A stretch of DNA of 64,000 nucleotides from Roseiarcus sp963737365 (GCA_963737365.1 CAVTSD010000010.1:1-64000); one strand, 5' to 3'. Numbered from the stretch's first letter, positions 36,841 through 45,490 are shown. Program-made: numbers and translations. Notes: generated from the sequence alone by a model not told the origin.

Positions 36841-37491
36841 TCACTGGTCTTGCCATCGTCGTTCTAGCCAAGCGCCAGCGCGCCCGACTGGAAAGCTGAT
36901 GGCGAAGTAGATCGCTCCCGCGATGGCGAGAACACGCAACGGTTCTTGAGTACGCGTGACGACGATCTGCGACGACCGCAGAAGCTCGATGACGCCGATC
37001 CACAAGACGAGTGAACTATCCTTCATCAGGCCGAGCGCCAAGCCGATCCAGCTTGGTAACCCAACCCGCAAGGCTATGGGAAAGACGATCGCGGTGAGAT
37101 CGTCCCACCAGCTCATGCCTAGCGAGCGCGCCGCGCGCCGTGTCGCCTGCGGCACGGCAAGAACACTTGCTCGCACGATCTCGGTGCAATAGGCGGCGCC
37201 GTAAATGGCGAGCACGACGCAGGCCACCGCGAAAGCGCTTATGTCCAGGCCGACCATCGGCGCGAAAGCGTTGGCGAGGATAATTTGTATGAGCAGGGGT
37301 ATCGAGCGAAAAACGTCGAGAAACGCGCCGAGGGCCGCGCTCGGCCAGCCGGGGGCGGACGCGCGCAACACTCCAAAGACTACGCCGAGGACCGTGCCTC
37401 CTAGCACCGACCAAAACGTGAGCATCAACGTCACGCCCGCACCGCGGAGCATGAAGATGATGTCGGGCCAAGAGACGGTTGCATTGAACAT
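36841..37491 (-). CDS. polar amino-acid ABC permease (HisM/GlnP-like), second subunit
   Basis: The 216-residue membrane protein has three or four hydrophobic segments, FRSIPLLIQIILANAFAPM, and the coupling motif ATRRAARSLGMSWWDDLTAI, typical for amino-acid permeases (HEAAxxLG-type). It starts seven bases after the first permease stop, so the two are co-translated as a heterodimer. Confidence 0.92.
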   Translation of the reverse strand: MFNATVSWPDIIFMLRGAGVTLMLTFWSVLGGTVLGVVFGVLRASAPGWPSAALGAFLDVFRSIPLLIQIILANAFAPMVGLDISAFAVACVVLAIYGAAYCTEIVRASVLAVPQATRRAARSLGMSWWDDLTAIVFPIALRVGLPSWIGLALGLMKDSSLVLWIGVIELLRSSQIVVTRTQEPLRVLAIAGAIYFAISFPVGRAGAWLERRWQDQ

Positions 37492-37498
37492 CGGTGGC

Positions 37499-38161
37499 TC
37501 AGTAGCGAAACAGCCGCCACGCCGCGAGGCGCGACGCGAGCATCAAGACTTTGGCGATCAGGTAGTAGAGAACACCGGCCACGCTGAAGTATTCGAACGT
37601 CCGGTAGGTCAGTACATTGAAGCGTTGCGTCACGCCGGCCAGATCGGTGTCGAGGCCGACGGTGAGGCCAAGAGCCGTCATGAGGACGGAAAAGATCATC
37701 TGGTTGGTGATCGGATAGTAGACGACGCGAAACAGTTGCGGCAGCACGACGAGCCGAAAACCCTCGGGCGCGGACATGCCAAGCGACCGGGCGGCCCGGG
37801 TCTGCGTCACAGGAATAGCGCGCAATCCGCCGCGAAACGTCTCCGCGAGATAGCTCGCATTGTTGAACGCGATGCCGGCGGTCAGCGCGACGTAGCTGTT
37901 GAAGTGCAGACCAAAAGAGCCGAGTCCGAAATAGGCGAGATAGATCTGGAAGAGTCCGGGCGTATTACGCCCGAACTCGATCCAGGACAGCGCGACGCCG
38001 GAAGCGACCTTGCCGCCGCTGGTCCGGGCGAGGGCGAGGGCAATACCGAAGACGATGCCTATCGCTGTCGCGAGAACAGCGATTTCGATCGTCACGAGGC
38101 ACCCCCAGAGCATGTCCGGAAGCGCCTCGAAGACCGGCCGCCAGTGGAAGCTGTAGTTCAC
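37499..38161 (-). CDS. polar amino-acid ABC permease (HisQ/GlnP-like), first subunit
   Basis: The 220-residue permease begins MNYSFHWRPVFEALPDMLWG, a common opening for this family. It has EFGRNTPGLFQIYLAYFGLG and the coupling loop QTRAARSLGMSAPEGFRLVV. It is the first permease gene of the operon. An IS5-type element sits only 12 bases upstream of its ATG, between it and the binding-protein gene, so native transcription from the operon promoter may be cut. Confidence 0.92.
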   Translation of the reverse strand: MNYSFHWRPVFEALPDMLWGCLVTIEIAVLATAIGIVFGIALALARTSGGKVASGVALSWIEFGRNTPGLFQIYLAYFGLGSFGLHFNSYVALTAGIAFNNASYLAETFRGGLRAIPVTQTRAARSLGMSAPEGFRLVVLPQLFRVVYYPITNQMIFSVLMTALGLTVGLDTDLAGVTQRFNVLTYRTFEYFSVAGVLYYLIAKVLMLASRLAAWRLFRY

Positions 38162-38172
38162 CGTGGTGCTAA

Positions 38173-39106
38173 GTGTCTGTCCGGGGACAATTTGATTGAT
38201 ATGAATCGTTTGTGATTCACTGGGCGCTTCCTGATTTTATGGAGGTCGTCAGTGTGGACGAGCGAAAATCGTGTGCGCTATGACCGGAGCAAATTGCGGT
38301 ATCCAAGCGACCTGACAGATGCCGAATGGGCTCATGTTGCGCCGGTGATCCCGCCGGCCAGACGCGGCGGCAACGGTCGCCATGTCGACGAACGCGAAGT
38401 GGTCAACGGCTTGATGTATATTCTGAGCACGGGCTGCCAGTGGCGAGCGATTCCGAAGGATTTGCCGCCGCGCTCGACGCTCTATGATTATTTCGATCTA
38501 TGGAGCTATGACGGCACGCTCGACCGCCTTCACGAAGCGCTCTATGTGAAGTGCCGTGAGCAAGCAGGTCGGGACGCCAGCCCGACCGCCGCGATCCTTG
38601 ACAGCCAGAGCGTCAAGTCCGCGGAAAAAGGGGCCGTTGCATCGACCCGCATGGCTTTTGATGCAGGCAAGAAGATCAAAGGCAAGAAGCGGCATATCCT
38701 CGTCGATACGCAAGGCCTCCTGATGCACGCCATCGTGCATGGCGCCGACATTCAGGATCGCGACGGTGGCGCCTTGCTGATGGCGACCCTGTTTGGCGCC
38801 TTTCCATTCCTGCTTAAGCTCTACGCGGACGGCGGCTACCAAGGGGCGGAGTTTCAGGCGGCGGCGCAGCGCACAATGGCGCAGGTCAACGTTGAAATCG
38901 TCAAGCGGTCCGACGGCGCCAGAGGGTTCGTCATTTTACCAAAGCGCTGGCTTGTTGAGAGGTCTTTCGCGTGGCTCAATCGCTGTCGCCGATTGGCGAA
39001 GACTGGGAGTGTCTCAGCCGAAAGGCCCTCGCATTCCTACGGCTCGCCTCAATCCGGCTCATGCTGCGAAAGCTATGCATTCAAACATGATGTTCGCGGA
39101 CAGACT
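38173..39106 (+). mobile_element. IS5-family element (IS427/IS1031-like), 934 bp
   Basis: Ends read GTGTCTGTCCGGGG (left) and AGTCTGTCCGCG (right, inverted). The element is flanked by a 4-base duplication CTAA (38169-38172 and 39107-39110), matching a YTAR target. It is oriented opposite to the amino-acid ABC operon that it splits. Confidence 0.85.
38252..39090 (+). pseudogene. IS5-family transposase, C-terminal frameshift
   Basis: The GTG start at 38252 gives MWTSENRVRYDRSKLRYPSD then TGCQWRAIPKDLPPRSTLYD. The catalytic Asp lies in AAILDSQSVKS, the second in KLYADGGYQG and the Glu in WLVERSFAWLNRCRRL. Near 39001 one G is missing; restoring it gives KDWECLSRKALAFLRLASIR with a normal stop at 39088-39090. 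Without it the frame runs on through the right inverted repeat to 39139. The damaged region follows the catalytic residues, so activity might survive. Confidence 0.85.
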
Positions 39107-39129
39107 CTAAGGTCTGACTACCGTACCGG

Positions 39130-39942
39130 TCACTCGTAGACGCCGGGAATGGTGAGGTCCGGCGGCGACCCGGCCCCAACCCACTTCTTGTAGAGTTCTT
39201 GATAACGACCGGTACGCACCTGGTGGCTGATGAAGAGGTTCAGGTAGTTGAGAACGCCCTGCTCGCCACGTAGCGCGATGAGAGCGACGTAGTCTTTCTC
39301 ATAGGGCGCCTCGCCGGTGATTTCCAGATTGGGATACTTGCCGGACTGGACAATCGCCGAGGCCACAGTGGACGTGACGTCTGTCGCGTCGATCTGGCCC
39401 TGCGAGAGCGCAAGGAAAACGTCCGCCTGTGACTGATAGGGATGGAAGGAGCCCCTCGGGTCGTTCCACGCCTTCACGTCCTTCTCCAGGGCGATCGCCT
39501 CGTAAGTGCCCGCGGTCGAGCCCACCGAAGGGCCCTTCTGCGACTCATAGTTGGTGATGCCCGAGCCCTTGCGATTGAGAATATTGAACGTGAAGACGAA
39601 ATAGGGATTCGAGAAACCGATGGTCTTGGCACGCTCGAGCGTGTTGGAGGTCGAGGCCACCCCGACGTCGGCCTTGCCGCTGAGAAGCGCCGGGATACGC
39701 TGGGGGAAGGGCGTCTCGACGATCTCGGCCTTTACGCCGAGCGCTTTTGCGAGATCGTTGCAGGTGTCGACGTCGAAGCCGATCGGATTGTTGTCGGCGT
39801 CACGGGAGCCCATCGGCGGAAAATCGAGCGTGACCGCGCAGCGCAGCTTCCCAGAATTGATGATATCGTCGAGCTTGTCCGCCTTCGCGGAACCGACTGC
39901 CGTAAGCCCGAGAGCGACCACTAGACACACAGTCTTCAACAT
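39130..39942 (-). CDS. polar amino-acid ABC transporter binding protein (SBP family 3)
   Basis: The signal peptide MLKTVCLVVALGLTAVGSAKA is followed by DDIINSGKLRCAVTLDFPPM, the typical start of family-3 binding proteins. Further signatures are IGFDVDTCNDLAKALGVKAE and LLSGKADVGVASTSNTLERA, which bind the ligand amino and carboxyl groups. The 270-residue length is normal. It is the first gene of the operon with the permeases, ATPase and enolase-type enzyme, now separated from them by an IS. Confidence 0.93.
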   Translation of the reverse strand: MLKTVCLVVALGLTAVGSAKADKLDDIINSGKLRCAVTLDFPPMGSRDADNNPIGFDVDTCNDLAKALGVKAEIVETPFPQRIPALLSGKADVGVASTSNTLERAKTIGFSNPYFVFTFNILNRKGSGITNYESQKGPSVGSTAGTYEAIALEKDVKAWNDPRGSFHPYQSQADVFLALSQGQIDATDVTSTVASAIVQSGKYPNLEITGEAPYEKDYVALIALRGEQGVLNYLNLFISHQVRTGRYQELYKKWVGAGSPPDLTIPGVYE

Positions 39943-40470
39943 TCCCGCCTCCTGGTTTCGGGACGCGATCTTTTGGCCGGCCGTCCCGGAAAACGCGTCA
40001 ACGCCGACCGAAAGACCATTGCAAGGCTGTATCCAGTCAACAACATTCTTTTTCCGGCCGGACTGCTCATGAGCTCACAACGCGTTGCGCGAGGAACGGA
40101 GGCATGGCGTTCTTCGTGAGGAGCGGATCGCCATGTGTTCAATGTTAGTCGCGCGCCGTTCATTATGAGAGGCGTGACGCCATGGCGCAGCAGAGCCCAT
40201 GGCGGTGGAGCGGGGGGCTATATGGGGACGTGACGGATCGGCTTCGCTGAGCGAGCGCAGCGCGACGATCAAGCGGTCGCGCCAGCGGGCGAGTTCTCCC
40301 AGGGCCTCGACAGGAACTTGGGCGCACGCATAGGTTCGAGCATGTTGATCGTCTCGGACGTCACCATTGGGCCGTCGTGGCCGTTTTGCTTGCGATGTCG
40401 TCGAAGATCAAGCCGAAACGGATGAAGGACTCCCGGTGTTACGCTGCATTTAAACACGAGACGTCTAATG
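39943..40470. other. intergenic region, no supported gene
   Basis: About 530 bases upstream of the amino-acid binding-protein gene. Short frames on the minus strand show no recognised family. The operon promoter is expected near 39950-40080, where CATTCTTTTTCCGGCC-like sequence occurs, but no clear -35/-10 pair can be called. A TGCATTTAAA decamer lies at 40445. Confidence 0.4.
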
Positions 40471-40583
40471 TTTAGTCGAAATGCAGACCGCCGTTCATGT
40501 CGATGACCTCCCCTGTAATGAACCCGGCCAAGGGCGACGCAAGGAACGAAACAGCATGTGCGACCTCCTCGGGTTTGCAAAAC
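40471..40583. repeat. 113-base direct repeat, copy 1 (SDR gene 3' end)
   Basis: It matches 54266-54378 in the same orientation with only about six differences. It encodes the last 36 or so residues of a short-chain dehydrogenase on the minus strand. The two copies bracket the interval with rhodanese, selO, the IS6/IS5 complex and the AT-richer sugar island. Confidence 0.8.
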
Positions 40584-40650
40584 CTCCAACGGGAATTTGA
40601 GCGAGTTGATGCAGACGTTGCGGCTCCGTCAACTGCTCCGACATATTTAC
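40472..40650 (-). pseudogene. short-chain dehydrogenase/reductase C-terminal relic 1
   Basis: The minus strand reads MSEQLTEPQRLHQLAQIPVG, then after a one-base shift FCKPEEVAHAVSFLASPLAG and FITGEVIDMNGGLHFD, ending at TAA 40472-40474. This is the usual SDR C-terminus (PEEVA, TG..I.V.GG). The catalytic Ser-Tyr-Lys part is gone. The lost enzyme was probably a sugar or 3-oxoacyl-type reductase; which one cannot be told. Confidence 0.75.
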
Positions 40651-40682
40651 GGCAGCAGTGTAAATCAGGCAGCAATCTCGCG

Positions 40683-41027
40683 ATGTCCACAGAATCTCTC
40701 AGAGGATCCGATGTGATCTCTGTTCACGAGCTTGCGGACATGCGGCGTGCAGGGAAACGCCATGCGGTTCTCGATGTCCGGGAAGCGAGAGAGCTTGACG
40801 TTTGGCGGCTGGAACGCGCTTTGCATATTCCGATGGCGGAGATTCCGGCGCAGACCGACAACCTACCGACGGATCAATTGTTGGTGGTCCTTTGCCATCA
40901 TGGTGCTCGCAGCCACATGGTCGTCGAATTTCTTCGGAGCACCGGCTTTGACAACGCAGTCAACCTCGACGGGGGCATCGATGCCTGGGCTTGCGATGTC
41001 GGCCCATCAATGCCGCGCTATCGATAG
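40683..41027 (+). CDS. rhodanese-domain protein
   Basis: A single 114-residue rhodanese domain: DVISVHELADMRRAG, AVLDVREARELDVWRLERAL and the active-site loop VVLCHHGARSHMVVEFLRS, with the catalytic Cys followed by HHGARS. Such proteins carry persulfide sulfur in the cytoplasm. The start ATG 40683 fits domain length; upstream frame to 40497 overlaps the SDR relic. SelO follows 26 bases later, so they probably form an operon. A perfect palindrome CGCTATCGATAGCG (41016-41029) overlaps its stop codon. Confidence 0.85.
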   Translation: MSTESLRGSDVISVHELADMRRAGKRHAVLDVREARELDVWRLERALHIPMAEIPAQTDNLPTDQLLVVLCHHGARSHMVVEFLRSTGFDNAVNLDGGIDAWACDVGPSMPRYR

Positions 41028-41053
41028 CGTGCATTTAAAAGGATTTGCGACGA

Positions 41054-42580
41054 ATGCCACTCATTGAATCAATTGAAAACTCGCCAGCGGCCGAACGCAC
41101 GGCCGGCCCGATTGCCGTCTTCTCCAACAGCTACGCGCGACTGCCGGAGCATTTCTTCGCGCGAGTTTCTCCGACCCCGGTCGCAAAACCCCGCCTGATC
41201 AAGTTCAACGAACTGCTCGCCGAAGAACTGGGCTTGGGTACACGCGGAGTCGGACCAGACGAGTTGGCAGCGATATTTGCGGGCAACGTCATTCCGCCGG
41301 GTGCAGAGCCGATCGCGATGGCTTACGCCGCACATCAATTCGGCAATTTCGTTCCGCAGCTTGGTGACGGTCGCGCAATCCTCCTTGGCGAGGTCGTGGA
41401 CCGCAACGGCAAGCGGCGCGATGTTCAGTTGAAGGGCGCGGGCCGAACGCCGTTCTCCCGGCGGGGCGATGGCCGCGCGGCGTTGGGGCCGGTCCTGCGC
41501 GAATATCTCGTTAGCGAAGCCATGCATGCGCTCGGAATTCCGACCACACGGGCGCTGGCGGCGGTCTCAACCGGCGAAACTGTTTACCGCGACCGCCAGT
41601 TGCCTGGGGCCGTGCTGACCCGCGTCGCATCGAGTCACATCCGCATTGGGACCTTCCAATATTTCGCTGCGCGCGGCGACAGGGACGCCGTTGAACGTCT
41701 CTCCGGCTACGTAATCGATCGTCACTTCCCCGAAGCTCGAGACTTTGAGAGGCCCTCCCTAGCCCTTCTCCAGATCGTCGCGGAACGTCAAGCTTCGCTG
41801 ATCGCGCGTTGGATGCATGTCGGTTTCATCCACGGCGTGATGAACACGGACAACACGGCTCTTTCAGGAGAGACGATTGATTTTGGACCGTGCGCCTTCA
41901 TGGATTCATATGATCCCGCGACCACGTTCAGCGCGATCGATGAATTGGGGCGCTACGCCTATGGCAATCAACCGACCATCGCGCAATGGAATCTCGCCAG
42001 GTTCGCAGAGACCCTGGTTCCACTCTTGGATTCCGATCCTGAGCGGGCGATCGAACTTGCGAACGAGACGATCTCCGCCTTTACCTCCCGCTTTCAGGAG
42101 CATTGGCTTGCCGGCATGCGAGACAAACTTGGACTTTCTCGCAATGAAGAGGGTGATCTTGAACTCGTCCACGCTCTTCTCCGAGCGATGCATGAAAATG
42201 CGGCGGACTTCACGTTAACATTCCGTCGGCTGTGCGAAGCAGCCGCGGATGAGGAAGCTGACGCCAACGCGCGGACCTTGTTCGCAAATCCCGCTGCCTA
42301 TGACAGTTGGGCTTCGAGGTGGCGATCGCGGCTGGCCGCCGAGAGTCTCGACTTCGCGGCCCGCGCTCAAGCGATGCGGACTGCTAATCCGGCCTTCATT
42401 CCGCGCAATCATCGTGTTGAGCAAGCCCTCGATGCAGCGATCGAATATGGAGATTTTTCACCGTTTGCCGATCTGCTGAAGACTCTCTCGCGCCCATATG
42501 AGGATCAAGCAGACTTCACCGACCACGCTAATGCGCCGCACGCTAACGAGCGCGTCTTCCGAACATTCTGCGGGACTTAG
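41054..42580 (+). CDS. selO: protein adenylyltransferase SelO (YdiU family)
   Basis: This is a pseudokinase-fold enzyme that transfers AMP to protein hydroxyls in the redox response. Family features: YARLPEHFFARVSPTPVAKP, YAAHQFGNFVPQLGDGRAI, LKGAGRTPFSRRGDGRAALG, SEAMHALGIPTTRALAAVST and the metal/active-site block GFIHGVMNTDNTALSGETID with FGPCAFMDSY. The length (508 residues from ATG 41054) is normal and the frame is intact. ATG 41054 follows AAGGA; a TTG nine bases upstream is less likely. The C-terminus ends in FRTFCGT, and a conserved C-terminal Cys of SelO (bacterial equivalent of the selenocysteine) may be this Cys. Confidence 0.95.
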   Translation: MPLIESIENSPAAERTAGPIAVFSNSYARLPEHFFARVSPTPVAKPRLIKFNELLAEELGLGTRGVGPDELAAIFAGNVIPPGAEPIAMAYAAHQFGNFVPQLGDGRAILLGEVVDRNGKRRDVQLKGAGRTPFSRRGDGRAALGPVLREYLVSEAMHALGIPTTRALAAVSTGETVYRDRQLPGAVLTRVASSHIRIGTFQYFAARGDRDAVERLSGYVIDRHFPEARDFERPSLALLQIVAERQASLIARWMHVGFIHGVMNTDNTALSGETIDFGPCAFMDSYDPATTFSAIDELGRYAYGNQPTIAQWNLARFAETLVPLLDSDPERAIELANETISAFTSRFQEHWLAGMRDKLGLSRNEEGDLELVHALLRAMHENAADFTLTFRRLCEAAADEEADANARTLFANPAAYDSWASRWRSRLAAESLDFAARAQAMRTANPAFIPRNHRVEQALDAAIEYGDFSPFADLLKTLSRPYEDQADFTDHANAPHANERVFRTFCGT

Positions 42581-42841
42581 GTTAGGCTTTTATGGCCGTT
42601 AAAATGTCGATGATATAATCCGAGAAGGGGAGAAAGCTGTGCCATCTCGCAGAGCGGAGGGGCGCGACCTGTTCCGTCTCGATGCCGCTATGCGCGGCCC
42701 TTCGACGAGCTGAGTTCGGATCGATTTGACGATGCATGAATGGGCCGGGAGGCGCTTGGGCATAAAGCCTGCCTTCCTGATTGGCGACAACGTCGGCTGC
42801 GACTTCATCGCCTCGCCGCGAAATCCGTCGGCGGTTAGCGG

Positions 42842-43335
42842 ATGGTAAACCGCTATTATACCGGGCCGCCGTCGGATCATTTCCACGGTCCCCGGTTCTT
42901 CAATCCGCATCACCCGAACACCGATCGCAGCCTCCTCAATCTTCTGCGGTGGCGGCTCGGTGGCAAGCGGCCGCCATGGCCCCCAATGATACCTGGGCGC
43001 CGGAGCGGCGCGTCGACGGCCTACGGATCACAATGGTCGGTCACGCCACGGTGCTGATCCAAGAGGTAGGACACAACATGCTCGTGGACCCGGTGTGGTC
43101 GGAAAGCGCCAGCCCCTTCGGTTTCACGGGACCAAAGCGGGTCAACGCGCCCGGGGTCGCGTTCGAGCAATCAACTTCTGTTGACGTCGTGCTGCTGACG
43201 CACAACCATTACGACCATCTCGACATGGCGACGATGCAGCGGCTATGGGCGCGCGACCGTCCGCATATCATCGCCCCACTCGGCAACGATGCCGTAATCG
43301 CGCACAGCAGGCCGGAGATTGTCGCCCTTGCGCAA
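42842..43335 (+). pseudogene. metallo-beta-lactamase-fold hydrolase (NAPE-PLD/UlaG-like), frameshifted and 3' truncated
   Basis: The start reads MVNRYYTGPPSDHFHGPRFF then DRSLLNLLRWRLGGKRPPWP. A one-base shift near 42978 continues as PNDTWAPERRVDGLRITMVG, HATVLIQEVGHNMLVDPVWS and VVLLTHNHYDHLDMATMQRL, which contains the HxHxDH metal motif (HNHYDH). The coding sequence then ends in the IS6-family relic near 43335, losing roughly half the protein. Related enzymes hydrolyse phosphodiesters or lactones. Confidence 0.8.
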
Positions 43336-43471
43336 CCCTTGCTTATGGCGCGCCGACAATCCGATCTCGGACATTGCCGCGCCACAAGAGCGCAGCTTGT
43401 CCAGCACCAGCACTTTGGGCGCGAAGCCTTGTTTCTGGAGCAGCTTTGCGCACCAGTTTCATGGCTGCCGT

Positions 43472-43813
43472 CTAGCAGGCTGTTGAAGAAGTATCCCGTT
43501 TCGCTTTGAGGACGGCTTCGTCGCCGTTTCGGTATGCGAACTCGATCTCGAGAGTGCCATCGTCGAGGAGTTCGGCGGTCCCTTCGCCCTCGACCTCGTC
43601 GCCTTCCTCGCAACCGGCCCAGCGAAAGCCAATCGAGTCCCGAGCATATTCGACCTCGAGGCCAGCCTCCAGAGCGCCGAAGGCGATTTCGTCGCCTTGC
43701 GCGGTGATCGTCAGCGCCGCCGGGCCGCAGAGATCGAGGTGAGCACCATCCCAGAGGTCGGCCTCGACGATCCGCCAGCGGCCGATCAGTCGGCAGTTCG
43801 CCGGGCTCTTCAC
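43472..43813 (-). CDS. IS passenger protein, coupled to the transposase (copy B)
   Basis: It has the same 113-residue product as in copy A, with the same GTGA overlap with the transposase stop. Here too the stop codon TAG comes from the CTAG flank (43472-43475), after a Cys codon split between IS and target. No function known. Confidence 0.6.
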   Translation of the reverse strand: MKSPANCRLIGRWRIVEADLWDGAHLDLCGPAALTITAQGDEIAFGALEAGLEVEYARDSIGFRWAGCEEGDEVEGEGTAELLDDGTLEIEFAYRNGDEAVLKAKRDTSSTAC

Positions 43814-44978
43814 GCGCAGGCCTCCAAGAGCTTCTGCAACCGCAACAGATTGTAGGCGGCGGCCGCGAAGGTAAAGGCCCAACCGACGCGATCGCGGCCG
43901 CGGAACTTGGCCTTCTCCTGCCCGCCAATCGTCTTCATCCAGCCGAAGGCTTCCTCGATCCGTTTGCGGATGCGTTGGCTGACTGCATAGCCTGCATGCC
44001 GCGTTGTGCGGCTGTCGATCGCCGACGAGCGGCCATTCGCATTCTGCGCCACGTGGGGCGTCGCGTTCATCGAGCGCAGTTCATTGACGAAGTCCTCGGC
44101 GTCGTAAGCTTTGTCGGCGCCGAGCGTGATCGGCCTCGGCCGATCGGCGCGCGGCTCGATCATGTGCAGCGCCGCGATCCGCTCGGCGTGGCCATTCGCC
44201 TCGGTCAAGCAGGCGTCGACGACGAGGCCGTTGCGGTTCTCCATCAGCGCGTGGCCCATGAAGCAGAGCTTCGCCTCCTTGCCCGGCCCTTTGCGATAGA
44301 GACGCGCGTCCGGATCGGTCGTCGAAGCGTGCGTCGCGTTCGAGCGCTTCTGGCCGTGAAAATCCGCCTCGCGGTTCCTCCTGCCGCCTGCCGTCGGAGG
44401 ATCGCCCGAGCCGTCCTTCGGCCGAAAACTCTTCATCGAAGCCCACGCCTCGATCAGCGTGCCGTCGACCGAGAAATGATCCGCGCTGAGCAGTCGGTTC
44501 ACACGCGGCTGCGAAAGCACCGCGCCCAAGAGCTTGGCTGCGATGTCGCCCTCCAGAAGGCGCTCGCGGTTCTTGGAAAACGTCGAGTGGTCCCACGCCG
44601 CATCGTCAACGCCGAGGCCGACGAACCAGCGAAAAAGCAGGTCGAACTCCAGCCGATCCATCAACTGCCGTTCCGAGCGGATCGAATAGAACGCCTGCAA
44701 CAGCATCGCCCGAAGGAGCTTCTCCGGTGGGATCGAGGGACGGCCGCTCCGCGAATAAAGCGCCGAGAACGCGCCTGAAAGGGTCGAAAGCGCCTCGTTC
44801 ACAATCCCGCGGATGGCCCGCAGCGGATGGTCCTTGCCGACCCGCGCTTCAAGATCGACGTAACTGAACAGCGACCCCGACCGCTCGTCCCCGCCTCGCA
44901 TCCACTCGCCTCCGCCTAAGCGCAAGACGACAGAATCACATCACGATTCCCCCGGCCAGAGACTTTTTCAACGGCCTG
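43476..44978 (-). mobile_element. IS5-like insertion sequence, copy B (1,503 bp)
   Basis: Same length, ends and genes as copy A (31451-32953), in the same orientation. The left flank is CTAG (43472-43475) but the right flank is TTAG (44979-44982), so the 4-base duplication is imperfect, unlike copy A. It lies inside the IS6 relic. Homologous recombination between copies A and B would delete or circularise the 12 kb between them. Confidence 0.92.
43810..44901 (-). CDS. IS5/IS4-superfamily transposase (copy B)
   Basis: The translation is identical to the copy A transposase over its whole length, including first Asp (FSVDGTLIEAW), second Asp (LGADKAYDAEDF) and Glu (RIEEAFGWMK) regions. ATG 44901 is preceded by GGAGGCGAG. 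The frame is intact. Confidence 0.92.
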   Translation of the reverse strand: MRGGDERSGSLFSYVDLEARVGKDHPLRAIRGIVNEALSTLSGAFSALYSRSGRPSIPPEKLLRAMLLQAFYSIRSERQLMDRLEFDLLFRWFVGLGVDDAAWDHSTFSKNRERLLEGDIAAKLLGAVLSQPRVNRLLSADHFSVDGTLIEAWASMKSFRPKDGSGDPPTAGGRRNREADFHGQKRSNATHASTTDPDARLYRKGPGKEAKLCFMGHALMENRNGLVVDACLTEANGHAERIAALHMIEPRADRPRPITLGADKAYDAEDFVNELRSMNATPHVAQNANGRSSAIDSRTTRHAGYAVSQRIRKRIEEAFGWMKTIGGQEKAKFRGRDRVGWAFTFAAAAYNLLRLQKLLEACA

Positions 44979-45183
44979 TTAGTCTCGCCATGGCTGCATG
45001 AGCAGATCAAGAACGTCGCCTTCGTCGTCGACCGCGCGCCACAGCCAGAACTTCCGGCCCACAATAATCGTAGCGGTTTCGTCGAGATCTTCCGCAATAA
45101 CTGAGGGTGAACCGGACATAGAGCCAAACAGCGTGTCGGATGACCGTAGGCGGAAATTGGTGGCGTGCGAATGAGATCGTCAT

Positions 45184-45490
45184 TGGAACTCCTACCGGCA
45201 ACGGCCGCGCGCCATCGTTCGCGTGACAGGGCCCGTGACGCGAATCCTGTGCCCCCACGCAATCCGCTCGTGGCGAGCGGCACTCTCATTGGAGCTTGCC
45301 CCATTACCTCTCCACAGACTGCAAGCGCCATCATCGCATCTAGGCCTGCACATGAGCATATTTTTAGGACAGACTGATACACATTTTGACAGCGCTTGCG
45401 TACCCAAAAATTGATGCTAAGCTGCGACCCATTGGCGACGGAGCCGTATTGCCACTTCGTCGCCGAGGTAAAGACACAAGGGAGGACTCA
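45184..45490. promoter_or_regulatory. promoter region of the frcBCA-type operon
   Basis: This 307-base gap between the IS6 relic and the sugar-binding-protein gene holds no gene. It becomes more AT-rich from about 45350 onward, includes the LacI-type operator candidate at 45387-45400, and ends in a strong ribosome site GGGAGGACTCA before ATG 45491. Confidence 0.5.
45387..45400. promoter_or_regulatory. candidate LacI-family operator, frcBCA-type operon
   Basis: TGACAGCGCTTGCG fits the general LacI-family pattern TGNNANCGNTNNCA except the last base. The TGACAGCG half is shared with the two sites at 49642 (reverse strand) and 49730. It lies about 90 bases upstream of the binding-protein start. 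The role is inferred. Confidence 0.55.

Larger units (their letters stand above)
43336..45183 (-). pseudogene. IS6-family transposase relic, internally deleted and split by IS copy B
   Basis: The N-terminus (ATG 45183) reads ARHQFPPTVIRHAVWLYVRF. After a deletion and frame change it resumes as LDETATIIVGRKFWLWRAVD then DEGDVLDLLMQPWRD, and meets IS copy B at 44979. On the other side it continues with TAAMKLVRK, a one-base shift, and QGFAPKVLVLDKLRSCGAAM then EIGLSARHKQGL. Both halves line up in order with IS6 transposases, so copy B inserted into a dead or dying IS6 copy. A different IS6 pseudogene is at 58086. Confidence 0.82.

Noticed and set aside
42599..42841. Minus-strand frame upstream of the hydrolase gene
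   Set aside because: No family resemblance; it is antisense to the hydrolase 5' end and leader.
31447..43475. A functional composite transposon formed by IS copies A and B
   Set aside because: Each copy has its own target duplication or separate target; the outer flanks do not match, so the interval has not moved as a unit here.
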